Shown piece by piece: positions 46,197 to 54,954 of a stretch of DNA of 64,000 bases. The first letter of the stretch is position 1; the number at the start of each line of letters is the position of its first letter. Where the stretch lies: contig WRDH01000001.1 in the NCBI GenBank assembly GCA_009783555.1, forward strand, positions 62,001 to 126,000, in the 5' to 3' direction. A program made the translations under genes and the position numbers. The notes under the pieces were generated by a model that was not told the DNA's origin, did no database searches, and saw only the letters and a program-made list of their open reading frames with translations. The DNA is from Oscillospiraceae bacterium. GTDB taxonomy: Bacteria > Bacillota > Clostridia > Oscillospirales > Oscillospiraceae.

Positions 46197-47321
46197 ATGG
46201 ATATAGTTATGATTGGCCCGGTCTACCCGTACCGGGGCGGTATCGCTCATTATACAGCCCTGATGGTGCAGGCGCTTTCAAAAAAACATAACGTAACAAC
46301 GGTTTCATATAAATTGCAATATCCAAAAATCCTCTATCCCCGTAATACACAAAAAGACTATGAAAACACCTCCTTTAAAATCGAAGATACCCAGTACCTG
46401 CTAAACACAATAAACCCTGTCTCGTACTTGCGGACAGCTAACTATATAAAAAAATTTAAACCGGATTTAGTCATCGTCCAATGGTGGCATCCGTTTTTCG
46501 CACCATCTTATCGCTGCATATTAGGCAAAATAAAGAAAAAATGCAAGATAATTTTTTTATGCCATAATGTACTTCCGCATGAAAAATTTCCCATGCAGAA
46601 GTTGCTTGCAAAAATGACACTGCGAAAAGGCAACGCTTTCGTAGTACAGTCAAAATCAGACGAGGAAGACCTGATAAAACTCATTCCGGACGCAAGGTTC
46701 ATCAGAACAGTCCTTCCGACTTACAATGCTTTCGATTTTACCGGCGTCAGCCGGGAACAGGCGCGCCTTAAGCTTAAATTAAACAAAGATGCAAAAGTAC
46801 TGTTATTCTTTGGATTTGTCCGTGAATATAAAGGACTTAAATATCTTATAGACGCAATGCCAAAAGTGATTGAAGCGCTGCCCGATTGCATGCTTTTGGT
46901 AGTTGGAGATATCCTTGAGCGTGAAAAAGAAGGCTACATACAACGAATAGAGCAAACAGGATGTAAAGATAGCATAAAACTCGTCAGCGATTATGTACCT
47001 GACAGCGAAGTAGAAAACTACTTTTCAGCAAGCGATCTGGTGGTGTTGCCATACGAATCCGCAACCCAAAGCGCAGTTGCACAGATTTCATTTGGCTTTA
47101 ATAAACCCGTGATTGTCACGAACGTTGGAGGGCTGCCCGAGGTCGTTTCTGAGGGAAAAACAGGTTACATTATCCCCCCAAAAGACCACAAACAACTTTC
47201 ATCCGCAATAATCAAGTTCTTCGGGGAAAACAATGCCGGGCAGTGGGAAGAAAACATCAAAGCAGAGTCCCATAGATTCTCCTGGGACAGGCTTGTGGAG
47301 ATAGTAGAAAAACTGTACTAA
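46197..47321 (+). CDS. GT4-family glycosyltransferase
   Basis: A 374-residue GT-B protein: MDIVMIGPVYPYRGGIAHYT, VIVQWWHPFFAP, IIFLCHNVLPHE, VLLFFGFVREYKGLKYLIDA, then LVVLPYESATQSAVAQISFG in place of the usual EGFGxPxxE loop, and NVGGLPEVVSEGKTGYI. The group is common in capsule loci and its sugar varies. ATG 46197 gives the usual start of the family, while an in-frame ATG at 46185 is right next to the AAGG and cannot be excluded. The related protein at 51795 shares the LPYxxATQSG loop. Confidence 0.85.
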   Translation: MDIVMIGPVYPYRGGIAHYTALMVQALSKKHNVTTVSYKLQYPKILYPRNTQKDYENTSFKIEDTQYLLNTINPVSYLRTANYIKKFKPDLVIVQWWHPFFAPSYRCILGKIKKKCKIIFLCHNVLPHEKFPMQKLLAKMTLRKGNAFVVQSKSDEEDLIKLIPDARFIRTVLPTYNAFDFTGVSREQARLKLKLNKDAKVLLFFGFVREYKGLKYLIDAMPKVIEALPDCMLLVVGDILEREKEGYIQRIEQTGCKDSIKLVSDYVPDSEVENYFSASDLVVLPYESATQSAVAQISFGFNKPVIVTNVGGLPEVVSEGKTGYIIPPKDHKQLSSAIIKFFGENNAGQWEENIKAESHRFSWDRLVEIVEKLY

Positions 47322-47338
47322 AACAAGGAGAACCAACA

Positions 47339-48331
47339 GTGAATATACTCGTAACAGGCGCAACAGGGTTTATAGGCAGTCATTTGGTTCCGCGTCTGCT
47401 CGATGATGGGCATAATGTATCTGTCCTTTGCCGTGATATAGACAAGGCTGAAAGTTTATTTAATGATGGTGTTCATTACATAAAAGGCGATATAACAAAA
47501 CCCGAAACGCTCAAAATTATACCGGAAAACGCAGAGTGCATTATTCATTTAGCAGCAGAAGGGCATGTTTCCGCAACATCACAAGAAGCCTATGATAAGT
47601 TTATTGAGACGAATGAAAAAGGTACGTTAAATCTAATCGATATTGCAAAACAGTTGCAAAGTCTGAAAATGTTTATTCATTTTAGCAGCACAGCCGCAAT
47701 GGGGGTTATTAATAAACCTGTATTGAATGAACAGTCTGTACCAAACCCGCTGACTCCATATCAAAAAAGCAAATTCCGCAGCGAACAAATCGTTAATGCA
47801 GCATATCATGAGCAAAATTTTCCTTCTGTTATCTTACGCCCCTGCATGGTATATGGTCCGGGAGGACTTGGCGAGTTCCATAAATTCTGTTGTCTTATGA
47901 AAAAGGGTCGTTTTCCAAAGATTGGGCTTGGAAAAAACTTGACGCCGATAGTTCATGTTAACGATGTCATTGAGGCAACTGTTTTAACAATGCAAAAAGC
48001 AATGATCGGGGAGACATATATTATAGCATCTGATTGCTCTTATCCTCTCGACGAGGTGCGCACCCATGTAATAGAAGCACTTGGTATCAAAGCACCATAC
48101 CCGTATGTTCCGGCTCCAATAGCTCTTTTAGGTGCTAAGCTCATTGAGACAGGGTATAACTTAATGGGAAAAGAGCCGATTGTTACATATAGGAATATAA
48201 GTTCTACAATCAGAGATCGCACATTTGATATCTCGCGTGCAAAAAAAGATTTGGGATATTCACAATCTATATCACTTAAACAAGGCATTAATAGTACAAT
48301 TGAATGGTTCAAGCAGCAAGGTCATATTTAA
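47339..48331 (+). CDS. NAD-dependent sugar epimerase/dehydratase
   Basis: A 330-residue extended short-chain dehydrogenase with ILVTGATGFIGSHLVPRLL (GxxGxxG), HLAAEGHVSATS, FSSTAAMGV for the catalytic serine and PYQKSKFRSEQ for YxxxK, then RPCMVYGPGG. The substrate cannot be read from the sequence. It lies between a GT4 and a radical SAM gene, and the three may modify one sugar or lipid intermediate. GTG start with GGAG upstream. Confidence 0.85.
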   Translation: MNILVTGATGFIGSHLVPRLLDDGHNVSVLCRDIDKAESLFNDGVHYIKGDITKPETLKIIPENAECIIHLAAEGHVSATSQEAYDKFIETNEKGTLNLIDIAKQLQSLKMFIHFSSTAAMGVINKPVLNEQSVPNPLTPYQKSKFRSEQIVNAAYHEQNFPSVILRPCMVYGPGGLGEFHKFCCLMKKGRFPKIGLGKNLTPIVHVNDVIEATVLTMQKAMIGETYIIASDCSYPLDEVRTHVIEALGIKAPYPYVPAPIALLGAKLIETGYNLMGKEPIVTYRNISSTIRDRTFDISRAKKDLGYSQSISLKQGINSTIEWFKQQGHI

Positions 48332-48365
48332 TATGACATATTCACACTAACCAAAAAGGTATTTT

Positions 48366-49511
48366 ATGAACAAAAGAGACCTGGGTTTTCGCCTATCTCC
48401 CAAGCTTTTTAAATATCGTCTGAATCGGTGGTTCGGGTACAAAAATATCAGCCCGATAACACTTACATTCTCAATTACCGCTGCATGTCAATCACGTTGT
48501 AAAACATGCAGGATCGGCGATATGTATCACGACGACCCTGCACGTGCAGCAAACGACTTGACAATTGATGAGATAGAGAAGATATTCAAATCCATGAACC
48601 CGGTTTACTTCTTTAATATCAGCGGCGGAGAGCCGTTTTTGCGCAAAGACCTTCCCAAAATCGTGGAGTTGGCATGTAAGTATTTAAGACCCCGGGTGAT
48701 CCACATTCCGACAAACGCAATCCAAACAGAAAAGATCGCACACGATACAAAAGCAATATTGGAAATCGTAAAAAAATACGACCCGACTGTCCCGTTCACG
48801 ATCAAACCATCCATTGACGGCATAGAGGATAAACATGATGAGATCCGCGGCGTAAAGGGAAACTTTGAAAAGCTGCTTGATACTATCAAAGAGTTGAAAG
48901 CCATTGAAAAGGAGTACGACAATTTTCATCTTGAGCTCGGTACGGTAATTTCAAACTACAATGTAAACCATTTGGATGAGATAGAGGACTTTGTTCATTC
49001 ATTAAACATAGAAAGCTACCGCAATGAAGTCGCCGAACAAAGAGCCGAGTTTTTTAACATAGGAGACCCCATAACCCCCGATGCCGCCACATACCGGCGT
49101 CTTATGCAAGGCTTCACAAAGAAAATAGAAGATAACATAGTAAAAAAAAGAAGTCAGGCAAAAACGACCGAAGCTTTGAGAGTAATTTACTACGCACTTG
49201 CGTGTAAGATACTTGAAACAAACACACAGGTGATTCCATGCTACGCAGGTATTTCAAATGTGCATATCAACTATGATGGCGGGGTATGGCCGTGTTGTGT
49301 TTTAGGTTATGAGCATCAAATGGGAAATTTAAGGGATTTCGAATATGATTTCAAGAAGTTGTGGTTGTCTGAGCATGCCCAAGAGACAATTGATTATATA
49401 AAAAAGAAAAACTGCGCCTGCCCGCTTGCGAACCAGGCATATTCGAATATTTTAATGAATGTACCGACGTTATTTAAAGCAGGGTTAAAAGTCATTAAAT
49501 ACAATGGATAA
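48366..49511 (+). CDS. Radical SAM/SPASM protein
   Basis: A 381-residue protein. ITAACQSRCKTCRIGDMYHD carries the CxxxCxxC cluster motif, FNISGGEPFLRKDL the GGEP motif, and SIDGIEDKHDEIRG the SAM-ribose region. C-terminal cysteines in CYAGISNVHINYDGG, PCCVLGYEH and KNCACPLA fit a SPASM auxiliary cluster. It is unlike the radical SAM protein at 4806 in length and detail. The substrate is unknown; sugar or lipid-linked intermediates are likely from the context. Confidence 0.85.
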   Translation: MNKRDLGFRLSPKLFKYRLNRWFGYKNISPITLTFSITAACQSRCKTCRIGDMYHDDPARAANDLTIDEIEKIFKSMNPVYFFNISGGEPFLRKDLPKIVELACKYLRPRVIHIPTNAIQTEKIAHDTKAILEIVKKYDPTVPFTIKPSIDGIEDKHDEIRGVKGNFEKLLDTIKELKAIEKEYDNFHLELGTVISNYNVNHLDEIEDFVHSLNIESYRNEVAEQRAEFFNIGDPITPDAATYRRLMQGFTKKIEDNIVKKRSQAKTTEALRVIYYALACKILETNTQVIPCYAGISNVHINYDGGVWPCCVLGYEHQMGNLRDFEYDFKKLWLSEHAQETIDYIKKKNCACPLANQAYSNILMNVPTLFKAGLKVIKYNG

Positions 49512-49515
49512 ATAA

Positions 49516-49667
49516 AAGAGGAGGTAACTGCTCAGTACCCCTCGTCATTCTGCGCGAAGTCGCAGAATCCGTGTCTCAATTAGAACACCTACGTACAGCA
49601 ATAGATTCTGCGACTAACGCGCAGAATGACGGGGCAGGTTGTACCCACTGAATAGTTACAAGAGGAG
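49516..49667. mobile_element. 136-bp MITE-like element with 8-bp target duplication of a ribosome-binding site
   Basis: The element proper is 49524-49659. Its ends are GTAACTGCTCAGT on the left and ACTGAATAGTTAC on the right, imperfect inverted repeats starting GTAACT. Inside are longer arms CGTCATTCTGCGCGAAGTCG (49543) and GACTAACGCGCAGAATGACG (to 49630). The 8-mer AAGAGGAG flanks it on both sides (49516-49523 and 49660-49667) as a target-site duplication. GTAA ends with 8-bp duplications are known for the IS66 family, so an IS66-type transposase may have moved it. It has no coding capacity. Confidence 0.8.
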
Positions 49668-49679
49668 ACTATAAGCAAA

Positions 49680-50720
49680 ATGCAAAATCAGGTTTTATCT
49701 GAAACAGAAGAGTTCTCACAACCTCTTATAAGCATTATTGTACCGGTGTTTAATACAGAGGAATATTTATCACGCTGTATAGACAGTATCCTTGACCAGT
49801 CTCACAAGAACCTGGATATCATTCTCGTTAATGACGGCTCTACAGACAGCAGCGGCGAAATATGTGACAGATATGCGGAAACCGATGCCCGCATTCAAGT
49901 CATCCATCAGGCAAATGCCGGTGTAAGCTTCGCGCGAAATACAGGATTGGATAATGCAAGGGGTGAGTGGATAGGCTTTGTGGATTCAGATGATTGGATA
50001 AAGCCGGACATGTACGCAGAGTTAATAAAAGCTGCAATCGAAAACAATAAAATGATCTCGTGCTGTGATTATATCCGGTACTTTTCAGCGACCAGACAGG
50101 AATACAGAAATCAACAACAAGACAATAATCCCATAACAATGACTCGGGAACAGTCAATTGAGTTCTCCCTTGATCCAAAGATCCCCAATTTGGAAGGATA
50201 TGCAGTGAGTTTGATTCTTCACCGTTCATTACTGGAGGCACTAAATCCATCACCTCTTAGGTTTGATACCGATATCCATTATGCGGAAGACTGGTTATTC
50301 ATTATTCAATTGTTGATCCAAGCTGATGGCATTGTACATGTTCCGATGGCTCTCTATTTTTATTTTCAGCGTGAAGGCAGTGCAATTTACTCTATAAATG
50401 AAAGAAGAATGACCGGTCCGGCAGCACTAAGGCAAATCATTAAACTTGTTCAGCCGATATCTTCTCATTTAATGATATTAGCACAATCGAGGTATGCCAG
50501 AGCTTCTCTTGTTTTGGTAGGTTTGTTATGTCATAATAAAAAATATGAAGATGTGCCAATGTTTCGCAAGCAAGCACGACCATATACATATGAATTGCTT
50601 TTTTCAAATATATTTAGTATAAAGATGAAAGCTGAACATATGGTCGCCTTGTTTTTTCCAAAACCCGTTATCAGACTCATCGGCAATAAAATCAAAGCAA
50701 GACCGGCAATATCATTATAA
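49680..50720 (+). CDS. GT2 glycosyltransferase (SpsA/EpsJ-like)
   Basis: A 346-residue GT-A enzyme: LISIIVPVFNTEEYLSRCID, IILVNDGSTDSSGEICDRYA, GVSFARNTGLDNARGEW and GFVDSDDWIKPDMY with the DxD motif SDD. The C-terminal third is helical and basic. It is one of three similar GT2 genes in this stretch. Its ribosome-binding site AAGAGGAG is the right-hand copy of the target duplication left by the element at 49524-49659. Confidence 0.88.
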   Translation: MQNQVLSETEEFSQPLISIIVPVFNTEEYLSRCIDSILDQSHKNLDIILVNDGSTDSSGEICDRYAETDARIQVIHQANAGVSFARNTGLDNARGEWIGFVDSDDWIKPDMYAELIKAAIENNKMISCCDYIRYFSATRQEYRNQQQDNNPITMTREQSIEFSLDPKIPNLEGYAVSLILHRSLLEALNPSPLRFDTDIHYAEDWLFIIQLLIQADGIVHVPMALYFYFQREGSAIYSINERRMTGPAALRQIIKLVQPISSHLMILAQSRYARASLVLVGLLCHNKKYEDVPMFRKQARPYTYELLFSNIFSIKMKAEHMVALFFPKPVIRLIGNKIKARPAISL

Positions 50721-50790
50721 GTGATGGCATACTTTTTTAGAAATTGATCGGGAGCATGAGAAAATTTCGTAAGTGAAGAGGAAATCATTA

Positions 50791-51798
50791 ATGCAAGGTC
50801 CGCTTATATCTATAATCATACCTGTTTATAACGGGGAGGCATTTCTGGAGAACTGTATCCAAAGTGTACTAGTGCAGACATATACAAATCTGGAAATTAT
50901 ATTAATTAACGACGGGTCATCCGATGGAAGCAGTGCGCTTTGTGATAAAATCGCTGCCGGTGATACGCGTGTAAAAGTAATTCACAAAGATAATGGCGGA
51001 GCAGCCAGTGCACGGAATTTTGGACTTGATATAGCTCAAGGTGAGTTTGTCGGGTTTGTTGATTGTGATGATACCATTGAACCAAATATGTACGAGTATA
51101 TGTACAATAAAATTGCGGACACCAACGCAGATATTTGTATATGCGGGCATACAGTAATAAAAAACGGCTATAAAGATGTTAAAAGAGTTCCTCAAGAGAA
51201 AATATTAAACCCAAAGAAGTTCTGGGAAACCTATGCAGACGAAAATACACTTTATTTATCGCTTTTTCTTTTATGGAACAAGCTTATACGAAGGACTCTG
51301 CTTAGCAAACGCACTCCTGACAGAGTACGTGCTGCTAATGATGTATGGTTAGTCACTGATTGTATCGCAGCAGCACCCGAAGAAACAAAAATAGTATTTT
51401 TGGATATACCGCTATATAACTATAAAACATTTAATAACCCCGGGTCATTGGCAACCGGCAATATGTATACAGATAGATTAGACTTTCTTGACCATCTGGA
51501 AAAGATTATATATAAAAAGCTGCCGCACAGATCTGATGATGCCAAAAGAGCTATACGATTTCTACAACTTACACAATTACAAGACGAGATTCACCACTCG
51601 TATTTATTTGGCAATAACACTCAGTATAAAATGACAATCAGTACCGTTAGAGAAATATGCAAATTGACTGTGCCGCTTAAAAAGAAATGTGAGGCGGTAA
51701 TGCTCTGTGTTTTTCCACCAATACTATACCGTTTTATATTCAAGGTACATAATCTGATAAGGAGAAAGTGTGAAAGAAATAAAGCGAGGTATGAATGA
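50791..51798 (+). CDS. GT2 glycosyltransferase
   Basis: A 335-residue GT-A enzyme with PLISIIIPVYNGEAFLENCI, LINDGSSDGSSALCDK, GAASARNFGLDIAQGEFVG and FVDCDDTIEPNMYEYM. It is close to the genes at 49680 and 52951. ATG 50791 has AGAGGA eight bases upstream and is preferred over GTG 50773. Its stop overlaps the start of the next GT4 gene as ATGA. Confidence 0.88.
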   Translation: MQGPLISIIIPVYNGEAFLENCIQSVLVQTYTNLEIILINDGSSDGSSALCDKIAAGDTRVKVIHKDNGGAASARNFGLDIAQGEFVGFVDCDDTIEPNMYEYMYNKIADTNADICICGHTVIKNGYKDVKRVPQEKILNPKKFWETYADENTLYLSLFLLWNKLIRRTLLSKRTPDRVRAANDVWLVTDCIAAAPEETKIVFLDIPLYNYKTFNNPGSLATGNMYTDRLDFLDHLEKIIYKKLPHRSDDAKRAIRFLQLTQLQDEIHHSYLFGNNTQYKMTISTVREICKLTVPLKKKCEAVMLCVFPPILYRFIFKVHNLIRRKCERNKARYE

Positions 51799-52931
51799 AT
51801 ATATTAATACTAATCACGGCCAGCAGAGGCGGGCTTACACGCGAGTCGTTTGAAATAGCAAAGGGTTTTGGCAGAAATAATTGTACTGTTTATGCGATTG
51901 TGCCAAATGATATTGAGAACAGACAGGATTGGGACAATGCAGGATTTATAGAGAAGGTGTTCCATTTACAACAACCATGGCGTGGTATGGGTTTCTTTAA
52001 AAGATGGATAACAAGAAGTCATTACGTGATATCACACAGGTTGCGTTTAGAAATAAAAAAATATTTTAATGATATACACTTTGATTTTATACTAAAATAC
52101 TGGTGGCATCCATTGATTGACAGTATTTTTAATCAGTTGAGCATAAAACATTCTTTCACATTTTGGCATAACCCGATACCACACTCGGGAGCACAATTAA
52201 AAACGACCTTTCTTGAGCGTAAATTCATTCAGCGAAGTGAAAATATTGTTGTGTTATCAAAACTTTTTATACCTTTATTAAATAAACAATATGGCAAACA
52301 AGTGAATAATATTTATTACTTCCCATTGGGTATCCAAGACTATAAAAGGTGCCAAAATTCTGAAATACCAATCAAATACAACAAAAAGACGAACTTTTTG
52401 TTTTTTGGTGAAATAAAAAATTATAAAGGCTTGTTTATACTTGCTGATGCATATAAGCAAGTATCCGAAAAATTAGGAGATGAAGTATCGTTGACTATTG
52501 CAGGCAGTGGTGATTTTACTAAATATGAAAACGACTTTGCTGCATTGAGGAACTTACAGGTGTTCAATAGATGGATACCTGACAATGAAGTAGGAAGTTA
52601 CTTCACAGGTCACAATATTATTGTTATTCTTCCTTATTTGGACGCAACCCAATCAGGTGTAGTCCCGATTACTATTGATTACAGTATACCGGTTATCGCA
52701 TCAAACACCGGAGGATTAAAGGAACAACTTTTAGATGGAGCGATTGGAATGTTTTTTGAAGCGGGAAACAGCGGCGAATTGGCAAAAAAAATGCTGTTCG
52801 CCGCCGAGGACCCCGAATGGAGAAACGAGCAAGTCAGATTAATTGAAAGCTTTAAACATAAATATCAATATGATAATATTGTGAAAGATTTTTTGGATAC
52901 CTGCCGTCAAAGGTATGCAGAGGGAAAATAG
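51795..52931 (+). CDS. GT4-family glycosyltransferase
   Basis: A 378-residue GT-B protein: NILILITASRGGLTRESFEI, LKYWWHPLIDSIF, FTFWHNPIPHSG, NFLFFGEIKNYKGLFILADA, VILPYLDATQSGVVPITIDY and SNTGGLKEQLLDG. It shares the WWHP, HNPIPH and LPYxDATQSG blocks with the GT4 at 46197, so both probably belong to one subfamily. Base composition is more AT-rich than in the genes around 15-35 kb. Confidence 0.86.
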   Translation: MNILILITASRGGLTRESFEIAKGFGRNNCTVYAIVPNDIENRQDWDNAGFIEKVFHLQQPWRGMGFFKRWITRSHYVISHRLRLEIKKYFNDIHFDFILKYWWHPLIDSIFNQLSIKHSFTFWHNPIPHSGAQLKTTFLERKFIQRSENIVVLSKLFIPLLNKQYGKQVNNIYYFPLGIQDYKRCQNSEIPIKYNKKTNFLFFGEIKNYKGLFILADAYKQVSEKLGDEVSLTIAGSGDFTKYENDFAALRNLQVFNRWIPDNEVGSYFTGHNIIVILPYLDATQSGVVPITIDYSIPVIASNTGGLKEQLLDGAIGMFFEAGNSGELAKKMLFAAEDPEWRNEQVRLIESFKHKYQYDNIVKDFLDTCRQRYAEGK

Positions 52932-52950
52932 TGAAGAGGATGTAAAACTC

Positions 52951-53976
52951 ATGGAGCATACCCTGATATCAATTGTGGTGCCGGTTTACAAAGCAGAAAA
53001 ATACCTGGAAAACTGTGTTCTGAGTGTTCTTAACCAAACACACAAAAATTTAGAAGTAATTTTGGTCAATGATGGTTCTCCGGATAAAAGCGGAGATATA
53101 TGCAACTCACTGGCGGTTAAAGATAAGAGAATAAAGGTTATAAACAAACAAAACAGCGGTGCCGCTGCTGCGCGTAATACAGGAATCAGAGTTGCGCAGG
53201 GTGATTATATTGCATTTGTAGACAGTGATGATACTATCGACTGTGATATGTACGAGCATATGTTAAAATGCATTAATAGAACCGGGGCGGATATTTGCAT
53301 ATGCGGATTCCAAAAATGCCATGAAACCTACAATGAATCCATAAAGGTTCCTCATGAAAATTTAATGAATACAGAAGAATTATGGACTGCTTTTCTCAAA
53401 GATTTTATAAGCTATCGATCTCTTATCACAAGCCCGTGGAATAAACTCATACGGACAAATCTGCTGCGCATGTTTAATAATGGAGATGAACCGATGGAAT
53501 ATTTTCCCGAGGAGCTTCGAAACGCAGAAGATATGTGGTTTGTTATTGATTGTATTTCTTTCTCCGATAACGGTATCATATTTGCGGATTTTACACCATA
53601 TAACTATAATGTAATGAACAACCCTTTGTCATTAAACAAGGAAAACACAAAAGCCTTTGTTGATAATAAAAATAACTCATTAAGTCATTTGGGTGAAGTT
53701 ATGATTAATTCTTTGCCTGACAAAAAACCCGATATCAATGATTTTATTAAGCAGCAACAAGCTTATAATGTAGTGGTTTCAATAAAAAGAGCTGTAATAA
53801 ACAAGGAGAAGCCATGTTTTAAAATGACCCGGGAAATTATGATATCAACATTGCAAATATCTCCCGGGCTAATGGAAAAGCTTTCGATTGCGGTATTGTA
53901 TTTTTTCCCGGACCCGGTTTTTAGATTTATAAGAAATCTTATAAATGGATTCAAAAAACGAAAGGACAGGTCATAA
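52951..53976 (+). CDS. GT2 glycosyltransferase
   Basis: A 341-residue GT-A enzyme with TLISIVVPVYKAEKYLENCV, VILVNDGSPDKSGDIC, GAAAARNTGIRVAQGDYIAF and VDSDDTIDCDMYEHM. It is the third of a closely related group (49680, 50791). The ATG at 52951 matches the start of its relatives and has GAGG 11 bases upstream; a longer version from 52915 would overlap the GT4 gene by 17 bp. Confidence 0.87.
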   Translation: MEHTLISIVVPVYKAEKYLENCVLSVLNQTHKNLEVILVNDGSPDKSGDICNSLAVKDKRIKVINKQNSGAAAARNTGIRVAQGDYIAFVDSDDTIDCDMYEHMLKCINRTGADICICGFQKCHETYNESIKVPHENLMNTEELWTAFLKDFISYRSLITSPWNKLIRTNLLRMFNNGDEPMEYFPEELRNAEDMWFVIDCISFSDNGIIFADFTPYNYNVMNNPLSLNKENTKAFVDNKNNSLSHLGEVMINSLPDKKPDINDFIKQQQAYNVVVSIKRAVINKEKPCFKMTREIMISTLQISPGLMEKLSIAVLYFFPDPVFRFIRNLINGFKKRKDRS

Positions 53977-53978
53977 GT

Positions 53979-54944
53979 TTGAAAATGATACAAAAAATAC
54001 ACTTTATAAACCGAATGCATTACGGCAACACCGGTGATTGGATTTGCTCACCGATTTGCTGGTATTATGACTACTTCAAAAACTATAATGTAATACGCCA
54101 TAATATTAGTTCTGTTGATTGGCACGTAATCGGTAAAAATGATTTGGTTATTTTGGGTGGCGGCGGGCTTTTATACGCCAGTGTTGAGTGGAACCGGACG
54201 ATTGAAAAACTCGTAGAGAAAACAGCAGGTGTCATCGCCTGGAGTGTCGGCCATAACTTTCAAACCAACATTAAATCCCTTAAAAAAAGCTCATTCGCTA
54301 AAATTGACTTCACTAAAATGGATATTGTAGGAATTCGCGATTATAAACATGAATCCGGATTGACATGGTTGCCCTGTGTGACATGCAAAAACCCTGAGTT
54401 AAATAAAAAATCTGATATCAAAAGACGAATCGGGATTGTCGAACACCATTATTATCCGATAAAAATAGCGAAAGAGCTTCATCTCGAAAAAATCAACAAT
54501 TCATACACAATAGAAGAAATAACAGATTTCATTGCATCTTCGGAAGTTATTATTACTAATGCATATCACATAATATACTTTGCACAGCTCATGGGCAAAA
54601 AGGTTATCTGTATCGATCCATTCAGCGATAAATATGATTATCTAAAGTACAAGCCTCTTGTGATATATGGCAAGTTGACAGAAAAAAAGCTGGAAGCAGC
54701 AACATCAAGACTAAGTTCACCGCCTGAAGGTTTTTTTGAAGAAGCGATAAAACTGAACGACGCCTTTTTTGAACAGGTCAAAAAAATAGTAGAACGAAAA
54801 ATCATTGAACCCGGAAACGAGTACAGCCATCTTTATAACACCGCTTTCGGAGGTGTTGGTTCCATGAGACGTGAGATAGAGACATTAAACAAACGAACAA
54901 GTGTCCGCGGTATATTGACCCGTGTATTTAAATGCTTCATCTAA
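53979..54944 (+). CDS. Polysaccharide pyruvyltransferase-like protein
   Basis: A 321-residue protein with HYGNTGDWICSPICWYYDYF at the start, DLVILGGGGLLY, VIAWSVGHNFQTN and EVIITNAYHIIYFAQLMGKK VICID in the second half. These match the NTGD, GGGG and late histidine region of the PF04230 family, which includes CsaB and ExoV. Those enzymes add pyruvate ketals to sugars from phosphoenolpyruvate, and pyruvylated wall polymer is the ligand of SLH domains. The start is TTG 53979 or ATG 53985. Confidence 0.72.
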   Translation: MKMIQKIHFINRMHYGNTGDWICSPICWYYDYFKNYNVIRHNISSVDWHVIGKNDLVILGGGGLLYASVEWNRTIEKLVEKTAGVIAWSVGHNFQTNIKSLKKSSFAKIDFTKMDIVGIRDYKHESGLTWLPCVTCKNPELNKKSDIKRRIGIVEHHYYPIKIAKELHLEKINNSYTIEEITDFIASSEVIITNAYHIIYFAQLMGKKVICIDPFSDKYDYLKYKPLVIYGKLTEKKLEAATSRLSSPPEGFFEEAIKLNDAFFEQVKKIVERKIIEPGNEYSHLYNTAFGGVGSMRREIETLNKRTSVRGILTRVFKCFI

Positions 54945-54954
54945 GGATATAAGT

